From an uncultured Methylophilaceae bacterium (GTDB lineage: Bacteria > Pseudomonadota > Gammaproteobacteria > Burkholderiales > Methylophilaceae): a stretch of 64,000 nt of DNA. Within the stretch, counting starts at the first letter, position 1; the number at the start of each line of letters is the position of its first letter. The notes below the pieces were generated by a model that saw nothing but the letters and a program-made list of their open reading frames with translations, ran no database searches and had not been told where the DNA came from. Both the position numbers and the translations under genes were made by a program. Below, in pieces: positions 55,251 to 64,000 of this stretch. The stretch lies in NCBI GenBank assembly GCA_903870165.1, contig CAIQBW010000010.1, positions 124,001 to 188,000 on the forward strand, in the 5' to 3' direction.

Positions 55251-56969
55251 TTACTCGCCCTCTTGCCCACGTCGCATTGTGCCACCAACTGCCGGATCAC
55301 CACCGCCGACGCTGATGGGCTTGCTAAGAGATGTTGGTGCAGGTAGTTTTAATAAGCGATATAGATTGCTTAGATTTCGACGGTAGAGCCTATCAAAACT
55401 ATCAACACTCACAGATGAGTTGTAATCACCAAACCACCAAAACCAATCTGAGCCTTCACAAATAGACAGTTGATGCTCGGCCGCGGCAATTTCGTTAGTA
55501 TTCAATATGCCTGATTCCATGACTTCGTCGTATTTTTTCTTGGCATCACAAAGCAAATCCCAACCTAAATTCTTATCCGGCGAACCTATCCAGGTACTAA
55601 AGCTACCATACACCCAACTGCCTGCAGCAATTTTGGGTAAAGCAGTAAGAGGCTTTTTGGTATTGGCGACGATGTCGCTAAAGGTTGTCATCTCAATATT
55701 AGGATGTGACGTCAGAGCCTCGTAAAGTTCACTCAAGAAGTAAAAGGCGTTATATGGGTAATATTCCCAAGCATTTTCACCATCCAAAATTACGCTCACT
55801 ACACGGCTGTCACCACTGTCATTATTAGCATGAATTGCTTCCAACGAGCCGATAAAGTCAGCTACTGCTTCACTAGCATGTAATTTAGAGTATTCAAACC
55901 CAATTTTGTCTGACAAATGATCATCTCTAAAGAAGCAAACAATCTCGTTGCTACCATTGCTTACTTGATAAGGCTGATAAAGGTATTCGTTGCGACTTGG
56001 GATAGTGCCGGTTTCGGATGATTTATATAAACTATTTGCCAACACACCCTCGCCCGTTGCCGCCCATTTCACACCTTGCTCAGCCATCAATAACAAACCC
56101 GCATTTGAAACCGCTCCCTCCGCAGGCCACATACCAACAGGTGTTTTACCAAAACGTTTTTCATGGGTTATTTGTGCAGAATGGATATGCGCTTTCGCTC
56201 TAACTCTGCCGCCAGGATAGCTTTGACATGAAGGCAATGGTGCAAACGGCATGGCATCGCGTGTAGATTTAAAATCTAACAACAAAGGCAAGATAGGATG
56301 GTAATGCGGTGTGCTGGAAATTTCGATCTGACCAGCACTCTGTAACTTCTTATATCGAGGTATTAAATCACTCATCAAATCGCCAATCAGCGCAAATAAG
56401 CCATGTCGTTCCTCAACGCTAAACTGACTCCCTTTTTCCATTAAGCCTTGCACAAATGAATTGTGCCTGCGAATACTTTCACCCGTCCATGCGAGGTGGT
56501 ACCACACCAACAAGTCGGCCATATATTGGCCCGACAAATAGTTGGATGCAGTAGAGCCCTGAACGCGCAATGCATTGTAAATATTAAGCAAACGTTGGTA
56601 ATGCGCAAATGGCTCCAACATCTTTTCGTGATGGCTCTTAAAGCAACTATCAACGATTAGGCAGCGCTCTTCTTTGGACAAGTATTCAAGATTGTCACGC
56701 ACAAGCAAAGCGAGCAATGGATCTCGAATATGGTTAGTCTTAAATTGGTCGGTGTAATCTTCGATCTGATCCAACAGCACAGGCACGAAGTTAAATGTGA
56801 CACGCGCCTTAGGATTTTCTTCTAAATGATACGCCATGTCAGTGTAGTCCTTCATGGCGTGTAGGTAAGTCCAAGGCAACACATACTGCCCTGTAATGGT
56901 GTCCCGATAATCGGGTTGGTGCATATGCCAATATAGATTAAGGTAAAGCTTAGGTTGCACCGCTGACAT
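55251..56969 (-). CDS. GH57-family alpha-glucan hydrolase (amylase/pullulanase type)
   Basis: 572 residues. GH57 conserved regions are visible: YWHMHQPDYRD at the N-terminus, STPHYHPILPLL, the nucleophile-bearing GMWPAEGAVSN, the acid/base block FFRDDHLSDKIGFEYS, and LDGENAWEYYPYN. No signal peptide, so it acts on intracellular alpha-glucan. The C-terminus ends in a Gly/Arg-rich tail (VGGGDPAVGGTMRRGQEGE). It is 19 bp after glgC. Exact linkage preference (alpha-1,4 or alpha-1,6) is not readable. A missing glycogen phosphorylase nearby suggests it is a main degradation enzyme. Confidence 0.85.
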   Translation of the reverse strand: MSAVQPKLYLNLYWHMHQPDYRDTITGQYVLPWTYLHAMKDYTDMAYHLEENPKARVTFNFVPVLLDQIEDYTDQFKTNHIRDPLLALLVRDNLEYLSKEERCLIVDSCFKSHHEKMLEPFAHYQRLLNIYNALRVQGSTASNYLSGQYMADLLVWYHLAWTGESIRRHNSFVQGLMEKGSQFSVEERHGLFALIGDLMSDLIPRYKKLQSAGQIEISSTPHYHPILPLLLDFKSTRDAMPFAPLPSCQSYPGGRVRAKAHIHSAQITHEKRFGKTPVGMWPAEGAVSNAGLLLMAEQGVKWAATGEGVLANSLYKSSETGTIPSRNEYLYQPYQVSNGSNEIVCFFRDDHLSDKIGFEYSKLHASEAVADFIGSLEAIHANNDSGDSRVVSVILDGENAWEYYPYNAFYFLSELYEALTSHPNIEMTTFSDIVANTKKPLTALPKIAAGSWVYGSFSTWIGSPDKNLGWDLLCDAKKKYDEVMESGILNTNEIAAAEHQLSICEGSDWFWWFGDYNSSVSVDSFDRLYRRNLSNLYRLLKLPAPTSLSKPISVGGGDPAVGGTMRRGQEGE

Positions 56970-56988
56970 TATGGTCCTTCTAGTTAAG

Positions 56989-58269
56989 TTATCTTATTCG
57001 ATGGGTAGGTGAACCAAGCATGGCTGCCGTTACCAAAGTAATTCCTTTTTCTGACACATGGAACCTTTTGCGATCTAACTCCAAATCAAAGCCTACTTCC
57101 ATTCCATCAGGAATAACCGTGCCTTTATCAATCACAACACGCTTCAATTTTACATTTCGACCAATTTCAACTTGAGGCAAAATAACAGAGTCCTCAATCG
57201 TACTAAAACTGTGCACTCTCACATTTGAAAAAAGCACAGATTGATTGATATTAGCGCCACTGATAATACAACCGCCTGAAACTAACGAGTCGGTTGCTGT
57301 ACCACGCCTTCCTTCGTTATTAAACACAAACTTAGCTGGCGGTAATTGCTCTTGATAAGTCCAAATCGGCCAATCGCTGTCATACAAATTAAGCTCAGGC
57401 GTCACTTTAGTGAGCTCCATGTTCGCTTCCCAATAAGCATCAACTGTACCAACATCACGCCAGTAATAATCACCCTTCTCGCCGCCTACACAACTTTCAG
57501 TAAATCGGTGGGCGTAAACACGATATTTATTAATAATCTGTGGAATAATATTTTTACCGAAGTCATGTTCGGACTTAGGATCATCTGCATCTCGTATTAA
57601 TTGTTCGTACAAGAAAGCGGCTGAGAAGACATAAATGCCCATGCTGGCAAATGCTTGTGTTGGGTCACCTGGCAAAGCATCTGGATGCTCAGGCTTCTCT
57701 TTGAAGTCGATCACACGATCCTCTTCATTCACACCAATCACACCAAAAGCTTTTGCGTCATTAATCGGTACATTAATACAAGCCACTGTCATATCAGCTT
57801 TATTGCGAACGTGTGAAGCCAGCATTTGACCATAGTCCATTTTGTAAATATGGTCGCCCGCTAAAATCAGCACGTATTCAGCACGAATATTGCGAATAAT
57901 GTCTAAGTTTTGGAATACAGCATCCGCTGTACCTTTGTACCATTGCTCTTCAATACGTTGTTGTGCAGGCCACAACTCAACAAACTCATTAAACTCCCCA
58001 CGTAAAAAGCCCCATCCGCGTTGAATATGCTGCATCAAACTATGAGATTTATACTGAGTTGCAACCCCAACACGACGTATACCCGAGTTAATACAATTCG
58101 ATAATGGGAAATCAATAATACGGAATTTACCGCCAAAAGGGACTGCAGGCTTGGCACGCAGATCTGTTAGGTCTTTTAGACGGCTGCCTCGTCCGCCAGC
58201 CAATATTAATGCGACCGTATTTTTGGTCAGGTTACTAACAAAACGTGTTGAAGCCATCTCCTGCTGCAT
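56989..58269 (-). CDS. glgC: Glucose-1-phosphate adenylyltransferase
   Basis: 426 residues, forming ADP-glucose for glycogen. [55 protein letters not shown], and ADP-glucose/glucose-1-P site GIYVFS and FGKNIIP; a left-handed beta-helix C-terminal domain ([24 protein letters not shown] starting near 342). It heads the glgC-GH57-malQ-glk run, divergent from glgB. Confidence 0.94.
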   Translation of the reverse strand: MQQEMASTRFVSNLTKNTVALILAGGRGSRLKDLTDLRAKPAVPFGGKFRIIDFPLSNCINSGIRRVGVATQYKSHSLMQHIQRGWGFLRGEFNEFVELWPAQQRIEEQWYKGTADAVFQNLDIIRNIRAEYVLILAGDHIYKMDYGQMLASHVRNKADMTVACINVPINDAKAFGVIGVNEEDRVIDFKEKPEHPDALPGDPTQAFASMGIYVFSAAFLYEQLIRDADDPKSEHDFGKNIIPQIINKYRVYAHRFTESCVGGEKGDYYWRDVGTVDAYWEANMELTKVTPELNLYDSDWPIWTYQEQLPPAKFVFNNEGRRGTATDSLVSGGCIISGANINQSVLFSNVRVHSFSTIEDSVILPQVEIGRNVKLKRVVIDKGTVIPDGMEVGFDLELDRKRFHVSEKGITLVTAAMLGSPTHRIR

Positions 58270-58297
58270 GATTCGCCCCTATTTTATAGTTTTACAC

Positions 58298-58327
58298 TTG
58301 ACATTCACCTTCAGTAGATCCTAAATG
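58298..58327 (+). promoter_or_regulatory. Possible promoter for glgB
   Basis: TTGACA (58298-58303), an 18-bp spacer and TAAATG (58322-58327) in the glgC/glgB divergent region. The -10 is imperfect and the leader to the glgB TTG would be about 115 nt. Confidence 0.4.
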
Positions 58328-58376
58328 ATAGTGAAGTGTTCATGAGTTTTTGCGGTATATTGTTTCTCCTAGAATC

Positions 58377-58406
58377 ATTATAAGCACGTTAGATAGCCAC
58401 AATCTA
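58377..58406 (-). promoter_or_regulatory. Possible promoter for glgC
   Basis: A minus-strand TATAAT at 58377-58382 with a poor -35 (TAGATT at 58401-58406, 18-bp spacer). This would give a leader of about 100 nt for glgC. A weak -35 may mean an activator is needed. Confidence 0.35.
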
Positions 58407-58450
58407 GTAGAATTAGTGGGCTTTTCGTAAATATTTTTTAGAAAATAACC

Positions 58451-60649
58451 TTGTCAAAACTAAAGCAAAATACTCAACTAAACCTGATTCTTGATGCTAA
58501 ACATCACGACCCCTTCGCTTTTTTGGGGTTTCATCATGAAAAATCAGAAAAAAGTAATTTAAAAACATACACTTTAAACTGCTTTATGCCATATACGACA
58601 GGACTGGATGTCTTCACGCCCAATGGTTGGGAACAACTGACCAAAACCCATGAACAAGGCTTTTTTGAATGGCAAGGTAAAACTAAAATCAGTACACCAT
58701 GCAAAATTCGCATTCACCAACATGATCAAATCATAGAAACTTACGATGTCTATTCGTTTGCGCCAATGATTACCAACGATGAACTACATCTATTTGGTGA
58801 GGGCAATCTAAAGCAAGCATACAAAACCCTAGGCGCTCAACTATGCACCCATCAGGGAGTTGATGGCGTTCGCTTCGCGGTATGGGCGCCAAATGCAGAG
58901 CGCGTAAGCTTGGTTGGCAGTTTTAATAACTGGGATGGCCGAGTTAATCCTATGCGCGTCCATGGTTCCAGCGGTGTTTGGGAAATATTCATTCCTAGAC
59001 TAAAAGCGGATGCACTGTATAAATTTGAAATCTGCCAACGCCATACTGGCAATATCTTGGTCAAAACTGACCCTTATGGCTTTTGTTTTGAAGCACGCCC
59101 TGGCTCAGCTGCAAAAGTAAGCTCACTTCACCAATACCAATGGCAAGATCAAGCATGGCTTAAGCAACGTGCAGAATCTCAATGGCTACACGCACCATTT
59201 AATTGCTACGAGGTGCATTTAGGCTCTTGGCGCCGCGATGAATATGGCAACTTTCTAAACTATCGTGAACTTGCCACCCAACTCATTGGCTACGTCAAAG
59301 ACATGGGCTATACCCATATTGAGCTTATGCCTGTTTCTGAGCACCCACTGAATGAGTCATGGGGCTATCAAACCACAGGTTACTTTGGTGTAACGAATCG
59401 TTATGGCACGCCAGATGATTTCCGCTTCTTTGTAGATGCCTGCCACGCGGCCAATATTGGTGTAATTTTAGATTGGGTACCAGGTCATTTCCCTAAAGAT
59501 GATTGGGCACTTGCCCGCTTTGACGGCACCGCACTTTATGAGCATGAAGATCCAAGACTTGGTGAGCACCAGGATTGGGGCACCTATATTTTCAATTACG
59601 GCCGCAATGAAGTCCGTAACTTTCTGATTGCAAACGCACATTATTGGCTTAATGAGTTTCATATTGATGGCTTAAGAGTTGATGCTGTAGCCTCCATGCT
59701 TTATTTGGACTATTCTCGCAAAGCAGACCAATGGCTACCAAATAAATTTGGTGGTCGCGAGAATTTAGATGCGATTGAGTTTTTAAAACAACTCAATATT
59801 ATGGTGCACGAAGAATTTGCTGGCGCATTTACCATCGCTGAGGAATCAACCTCTTGGCCAATGATTTCACGCCCTGTGTATCTTGGTGGATTAGGCTTCT
59901 CCATGAAGTGGAATATGGGCTGGATGAACGACACCCTCGCCTATTTTGAAAACGATCCTGTTCATCGCCGCTACCATCACAACAAGCTGACCTTCGGCCA
60001 ACTTTATGCATACAGCGAAAATTTTGTCTTGCCGTTTTCGCACGATGAAGTCGTGCACGGTAAACATTCGTTGCTCGACAAAATGCCGGGAGATGCCTGG
60101 CAAAAATTCGCTAATTTACGTTTATTAATGACGCATCAAATGTGTAGTCCAGGTAAAAAGCTTAACTTTATGGGCAATGAGTTTGGACAAGGCCGTGAAT
60201 GGAACGTCAATGCAAGTCTAGACTGGCATTTACTAGACTCACATTGGCATCAAGGCGTTAAACTTGCCTGTCATGATCTAAATCATCTCTATGCAAACCT
60301 AACCGCACTGCACGAATTAGACTTTCAGCCACAAGGGTTTGATTGGATAGACTGCCAAGATATGGATCAATCTGTATTGAGTTACATCCGGCGCGCACGT
60401 GATGGCAGTTTTGTATTAATATTGCTTAACTTTACGCCTGTGCCAAGAGAAAACTACCGTCTAGGCGTTCCTGAAACTGGCGTTTATGCTGAAATCTTTA
60501 ATAGCGACGCGCAATATTATGGTGGCAGCAATACCAGCAACGGAACAGCGATAAAAACAGAAGAAACAAGCTGGATGGGGCATGGGCAATCCATCGTAAT
60601 TACACTTCCGCCACTAAGTGGTGTAATTTTACAAATCAAACAGGCCTAA
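58451..60649 (+). CDS. glgB: 1,4-alpha-glucan branching enzyme
   Basis: 732 residues, GH13. It makes alpha-1,6 branches in glycogen. An N1 domain, a CBM48 ([22 protein letters not shown]), then the catalytic barrel with [18 protein letters not shown] (nucleophile Asp), [11 protein letters not shown] (acid Glu) and [12 protein letters not shown]. The start is TTG 58451, since [12 protein letters not shown] follows at the usual distance and no ATG precedes it. The ribosome site is weak. It is followed 39 bp later by pgi. Confidence 0.94.
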   Translation: MSKLKQNTQLNLILDAKHHDPFAFLGFHHEKSEKSNLKTYTLNCFMPYTTGLDVFTPNGWEQLTKTHEQGFFEWQGKTKISTPCKIRIHQHDQIIETYDVYSFAPMITNDELHLFGEGNLKQAYKTLGAQLCTHQGVDGVRFAVWAPNAERVSLVGSFNNWDGRVNPMRVHGSSGVWEIFIPRLKADALYKFEICQRHTGNILVKTDPYGFCFEARPGSAAKVSSLHQYQWQDQAWLKQRAESQWLHAPFNCYEVHLGSWRRDEYGNFLNYRELATQLIGYVKDMGYTHIELMPVSEHPLNESWGYQTTGYFGVTNRYGTPDDFRFFVDACHAANIGVILDWVPGHFPKDDWALARFDGTALYEHEDPRLGEHQDWGTYIFNYGRNEVRNFLIANAHYWLNEFHIDGLRVDAVASMLYLDYSRKADQWLPNKFGGRENLDAIEFLKQLNIMVHEEFAGAFTIAEESTSWPMISRPVYLGGLGFSMKWNMGWMNDTLAYFENDPVHRRYHHNKLTFGQLYAYSENFVLPFSHDEVVHGKHSLLDKMPGDAWQKFANLRLLMTHQMCSPGKKLNFMGNEFGQGREWNVNASLDWHLLDSHWHQGVKLACHDLNHLYANLTALHELDFQPQGFDWIDCQDMDQSVLSYIRRARDGSFVLILLNFTPVPRENYRLGVPETGVYAEIFNSDAQYYGGSNTSNGTAIKTEETSWMGHGQSIVITLPPLSGVILQIKQA

Positions 60650-60688
60650 ATAAATTATAATACTGCAAAACCAACCGAATAAAAAAGC

Positions 60689-62347
60689 ATGACTAATCCA
60701 ACAAATTCGCCAGCATGGCAAGCACTTAACGAGCACTTTCAAGAAATCTTCCCTTTGCAAATGCGTGATATGTTTGCAGAAGACCCAAAGAGATTCGATA
60801 AACTCTCATTAAAATTCAACGACTTTTTGTTGGATTACTCTAAGCAAAGAATCTCTGAAAGGACCATGTCTTTGCTCACTAACTTAGCGCGCCAAAGCGA
60901 TATTGAAGCATGGCGTGAAAAGATGTTCTCTGGTGAGAAGATTAACTTCACTGAAAACCGTGCGGTATTACACACGGCACTTCGTAATCGTAGCAACATA
61001 CCTGTGCTTGTGGATGGCAAAGATGTGATGCCTGAAGTAAATCGCGTTTTAGCGCAGATGCGTACATTCAGTGATAGCGTGCGTAGTGGTAAATGGCTGG
61101 GCTATAGCGGCAAGCGCATTACTGATATCGTGAATATTGGTATTGGCGGTTCTGACTTAGGCCCTGTGATGGTATGTACAGCGCTAAAAGCTTATGCTCA
61201 AAAAGACCTAAACGTTCATTTTGTTTCAAACATTGATGGCACACACTTGGCGCAAGCTCTTGAAGTTTGCGACCCTGAAACAACACTATTTATTGTTGCT
61301 TCAAAAACATTTACCACGCAAGAAACGATGACGAATGCACGTTCTGCACGTACATGGTTCCTACAGTCAGCAAAAGACCACGCGCACATTGCAAAGCACT
61401 TCGTGGCGCTTTCAACCAATGCTATGGCAGTGCAAGAGTTCGGCATTGACCCATCGAATATGTTTGAATTTTGGGACTGGGTGGGCGGCCGTTATTCATT
61501 ATGGTCAGCGATTGGTTTATCGATTGCCTTGTATATCGGCATGGACAACTTTGAAGCACTGCTTGAAGGTGCTCATGAAATGGACAACCATTTCAGAACA
61601 GCACCTTTGGAAAAGAATATGCCAGTTATTTTGGCAATGCTAGGTGTTTGGTATAACAACTTCTTTGAAGCTGAAACACAAGCGATTTTACCTTACGATC
61701 AAGGCCTATCAAGATTCCCCGCCTACTTACAACAAGGCGACATGGAAAGTAATGGTAAATTCATCAGCCGTGCTGGTGAACGAATTACCTACACCACAGG
61801 CCCGATCATTTGGGGTGAAGCTGGCACCAACGGCCAACACGCTTTCTACCAATTGATTCATCAAGGCAATAAGTTAATCCCTTGCGATTTCTTAGTTCCT
61901 TTGCGTAGCCAATACAAAATCGGTGAAAATGGCAACGAACATCATAAGATCCTCGTTTCAAATATCTTTGCGCAAACAAAAGCGCTAATGCAAGGCAAGA
62001 CAGCAAAAGAAGTAAAAGCTGAGCTTGAAGAGCAAGGCTTAGATCACCATGTGATAATGGAACTGATGCCCCACCGTGTCTTTGGTGGCAATCGCCCTAC
62101 TAATACCATTTTGATTGATGAACTGACACCTAAAGCCCTAGGTAAGTTAATTGCACTTTATGAGCACAAGATTTTTGTTCAAGGCATTATCTGGAACATA
62201 AACTCATTTGATCAATGGGGTGTAGAGTTTGGTAAACAAATCGCACAAAAAATCCTGCCACAATTGTCTGGCAACAACAAAATTACTGACCATGATGGTT
62301 CAACCAACAGCTTAATTAACTACTTCAAAGAAAAAACACAACACTAA
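60689..62347 (+). CDS. pgi: Glucose-6-phosphate isomerase
   Basis: 552 residues. It interconverts glucose-6-P and fructose-6-[49 protein letters not shown] (from residue 258), [18 protein letters not shown] and the C-terminal Lys in [12 protein letters not shown] match the family. Its position after glgB links fructose-6-P (the RuMP-cycle product in methylotrophs) to glucose-based storage. A bidirectional terminator follows. Confidence 0.96.
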   Translation: MTNPTNSPAWQALNEHFQEIFPLQMRDMFAEDPKRFDKLSLKFNDFLLDYSKQRISERTMSLLTNLARQSDIEAWREKMFSGEKINFTENRAVLHTALRNRSNIPVLVDGKDVMPEVNRVLAQMRTFSDSVRSGKWLGYSGKRITDIVNIGIGGSDLGPVMVCTALKAYAQKDLNVHFVSNIDGTHLAQALEVCDPETTLFIVASKTFTTQETMTNARSARTWFLQSAKDHAHIAKHFVALSTNAMAVQEFGIDPSNMFEFWDWVGGRYSLWSAIGLSIALYIGMDNFEALLEGAHEMDNHFRTAPLEKNMPVILAMLGVWYNNFFEAETQAILPYDQGLSRFPAYLQQGDMESNGKFISRAGERITYTTGPIIWGEAGTNGQHAFYQLIHQGNKLIPCDFLVPLRSQYKIGENGNEHHKILVSNIFAQTKALMQGKTAKEVKAELEEQGLDHHVIMELMPHRVFGGNRPTNTILIDELTPKALGKLIALYEHKIFVQGIIWNINSFDQWGVEFGKQIAQKILPQLSGNNKITDHDGSTNSLINYFKEKTQH

Positions 62348-62379
62348 GTTTTTATTAAATTAATTAAAGTTTAAATATG

Positions 62380-62412
62380 AAAAATGGGCAGATTTTAATC
62401 TGCCCATTTTTT
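62380..62412. terminator. Bidirectional rho-independent terminator
   Basis: A perfect 14-bp stem AAAAATGGGCAGAT/ATCTGCCCATTTTT (62380-62393, 62398-62411) with a 4-nt loop and T-tracts on both strands. It lies between convergent pgi and sppA. Confidence 0.9.
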
Positions 62413-62434
62413 ATTTACTCACTGCGTTAAATGT

Positions 62435-63376
62435 CTAATGCAACCCCATGCCTTTAAACATTGACTGCGTCATTGAAGCGCCAAATTTTCTTGCAACACG
62501 ATCAGCCAAACCTTCCGACGCAGTGAAATCCACAATGTTTTCCTGTTTAATCACTTCACGAGCAACATATTCATAGCTACCTAATTCGTCAGCCAGGCCC
62601 ATCTTAATACCCGCCTCACCGCTCCAGAACAACCCGCTAAAAGTCTCTGGCGTTTCTTTAAGTCTATTACCTCGCCCTTGACGCACCACGCTAATGAATT
62701 GCTGATGCACTTCATCTAGCATCGCTTGCGCTAAAACTTTATGTTTAGGGTTCACTGGTGAGAAAGGATCTAACATGGCTTTGTTTTCGCCAGCCGTCAT
62801 CAAACGACGTTCAACACCGAATTTTGCCATGGCGCCTGTGAAACCAAAACCATCCATCAACACGCCAATCGAGCCAATAATACTCGCCTTATCGACATAG
62901 ATTTTATCTGCCGCAACTGCGATGTAATAACCGCCAGAAGCGCAAATATCCTCAACGACTGCATACACAGGAATCTCTGGGTGCAGTTTACGTTGACGTC
63001 TAATTTCATCATTAATAATGCCTGCTTGCACAGGACTGCCACCAGGACTATTAATGCGCAAAATCACACCTTTGGTATGCTTGTTATCATAAGCATCATG
63101 CAGACTAGAAATCACAGAGTCTGCATTCACTTGATCTTGCGCACCAATTTCACCTTGGATATCAATCAAGGCAGTATGGTCTTCTGCGCTATTTCCACTA
63201 GTGCCCCCTATCCAATGCAGCATATAAAACAGCATTAAAAATAGCCAAACAAAGGTAAGTGTCTTAAAGAACACACCCCAAAAACGATTACGCTTTTGTT
63301 CTTTTAGTGATTGAAATGCTAATTTTTCTAAAACTTCACGTTCCCAATTAGATGAATTTTGTTCGCTGTCAGACAT
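62435..63376 (-). CDS. sppA: Signal peptide peptidase SppA (S49 family)
   Basis: 313 residues with one N-terminal membrane anchor (about 35-55, FFKTLTFVWLFLMLFYMLHW) and a periplasmic S49 domain: ALIDIQGEIGAQ, ILRINSPGGSPVQAG, the nucleophile Ser in ICASGGYYIAVAADKIY, ASIIGSIGVLM, and FSGLFWSGEAGIKMGLAD. This is the short (single-domain) form. It degrades cleaved signal peptides and membrane fragments. It is 29 bp after the Rieske gene and probably in one operon with it and the HAD gene. Confidence 0.9.
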   Translation of the reverse strand: MSDSEQNSSNWEREVLEKLAFQSLKEQKRNRFWGVFFKTLTFVWLFLMLFYMLHWIGGTSGNSAEDHTALIDIQGEIGAQDQVNADSVISSLHDAYDNKHTKGVILRINSPGGSPVQAGIINDEIRRQRKLHPEIPVYAVVEDICASGGYYIAVAADKIYVDKASIIGSIGVLMDGFGFTGAMAKFGVERRLMTAGENKAMLDPFSPVNPKHKVLAQAMLDEVHQQFISVVRQGRGNRLKETPETFSGLFWSGEAGIKMGLADELGSYEYVAREVIKQENIVDFTASEGLADRVARKFGASMTQSMFKGMGLH

Positions 63377-63405
63377 GTAACTCTCTCTTAAAATATTGAA
63401 TCAAA

Positions 63406-63756
63406 TTAACTTTCGTTTAGTGTAATAGAAATTACACCATTATGTTCATCAACGATCAAAGGCCTTAATCGTTTGCCTTGGCATGGACCAACTACGCAAT
63501 ACCCTGTATGCGGCTCATATTGAGCGCCATGTGTCGCACAGATTAAGTAATCCAGCTCTCTAGTGAAGAAATCTCCTTCATTCCAATCAAGCTCGACGGG
63601 CAGATGCGCGCATTGATTAATGTATGCATAAGCCACACCATTAAACCTCACAGCAAAAGCCGTCACACGCTCACCAAGCTCAGGTAACGAAAAGCGAACA
63701 CCCTTGCCCTTTTCAAGCAACTCTTCACTTTTACAAATAATGCGCTGACCAGTCAT
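63406..63756 (-). CDS. Rieske [2Fe-2S] protein
   Basis: 116 residues, a stand-alone Rieske domain. Cluster ligands CxH in NQCAHLPVELDW and CxxH in ICATHGAQYEPHTGYCVVGPCQGKRL (the second motif starts near residue 71). It resembles small ferredoxin components of dioxygenases, but no oxygenase or reductase is adjacent. The place between sppA and a HAD phosphatase gene is common in betaproteobacteria. Redox partner unknown. Confidence 0.87.
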   Translation of the reverse strand: MTGQRIICKSEELLEKGKGVRFSLPELGERVTAFAVRFNGVAYAYINQCAHLPVELDWNEGDFFTRELDYLICATHGAQYEPHTGYCVVGPCQGKRLRPLIVDEHNGVISITLNES

Positions 63757-63758
63757 CT

Positions 63759-64000
63759 TTACACGCTTGCTTTAAGCCAATCACTTAAATCCCTGAATCG
63801 ATTAAAATGCGCCAATGGCTCATGTGGCAACAAACGCTCCAAAGGATGTGCCCCGTAAGTCACACCCAAGCTAGTTACGTTTGCATTTTTAGCCATCTGC
63901 AAATCAAAACTAGTATCGCCAATCATTAATGTGCGCTCAGGTAATGCCCCCACTTCATCCATCAAATCTAAAATCATTTGCGGATGAGGCTTAGAGTGGC
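63759..64000 (-). CDS. HAD-superfamily phosphatase (Gph-like), truncated by window edge
   Basis: Only the C-terminal part (about 79 codons) is inside the window. The open frame continues to the last base and reads HSKPHPQMILDLMDEVG, RTLMIGDTSFDLQMAKNA and LGVTYGAHP, which are HAD motifs III (Lys) and IV (GDTxxD). The N-terminal nucleophile Asp lies outside. Phosphoglycolate phosphatase-like HAD enzymes are the nearest type. Its stop is 2 nt before the Rieske ATG. Confidence 0.85.
   Translation of the reverse strand, partial: HSKPHPQMILDLMDEVGALPERTLMIGDTSFDLQMAKNANVTSLGVTYGAHPLERLLPHEPLAHFNRFRDLSDWLKASV

Overview
The window looks like chromosomal DNA of a betaproteobacterium, most likely a methylotroph of the Methylophilaceae (Methylotenera or a close relative). 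This is inferred from moderate-to-low GC, the order yceD-rpmF-plsX-fabHDG-acpP-fabF-pabC-mltG-tmk-holB-pilZ-tatD, a smc-zipA-ligA block, a two-subunit pyruvate carboxylase, a PQQ-type dehydrogenase lipoprotein and paired GH17/GT2 beta-glucan genes. No 16S rRNA gene is present to confirm it. I saw no insertion sequence, prophage, integrase, CRISPR array or plasmid gene.

Layout. 1-2.1 kb: end of rnhB (with a frameshift in an A9 run), a PhnA-domain protein, an RsmI-like methyltransferase and maf. 2.1-5.4 kb: pycA-pycB on the minus strand, ending in a strong terminator. 5.5-17.1 kb: a long plus-strand housekeeping run for ribosomal protein L32, fatty acid synthesis, folate (pabC), peptidoglycan (mltG), DNA precursors and replication (tmk, holB), PilZ, TatD and a metallo-beta-lactamase-fold hydrolase. 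17.2-27.2 kb: a small secreted protein, then minus-strand msrPQ, a TPR protein, ligA, zipA and smc. 27.2-28.1 kb: queF, tRNA-Ala(GGC) and tRNA-Glu(TTC). 28.1-30.7 kb: an atypical quinoprotein lipoprotein with a TSUP transporter. 30.8-44.1 kb: mnmC, a TPR/GT41 O-GlcNAc-transferase-like protein, an EamA exporter, dapC, then minus-strand tsaE-amiC-(beta-CASP RNase)-mutL-miaA and divergent queG.

The accessory-looking part starts at 44.1 kb. Four tightly coupled plus-strand genes (GT39, GT2 polyprenyl-phosphate glycosyltransferase, GtrA, ChbG/YdjC deacetylase) form a complete-looking set for making, deacetylating, flipping and transferring a lipid-linked amino sugar. It resembles the Francisella flmF2/naxD/flmK and Bordetella lgm lipid A amino-sugar systems. 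It is followed by a GH17 protein and a GH17-GT2 fusion (ndvC/ndvB-like, beta-1,3-glucan synthesis). A storage-glucan region follows: ROK glucokinase, malQ, GH57 amylase and glgC on the minus strand, with glgB and pgi on the plus strand. No glgA or glgP is present here. The window ends with sppA, a Rieske protein and a HAD hydrolase cut by the edge.

Genes are densely packed. Many start/stop codons overlap (ATGA, TAATG), and four convergent junctions share a palindromic TTAA stop. No gene-free stretch exceeds 300 bases; the longest are the roughly 200 bp before the GH17 gene (48465-48665), where I see no convincing motif, and the roughly 180 bp glgC/glgB divergent region.
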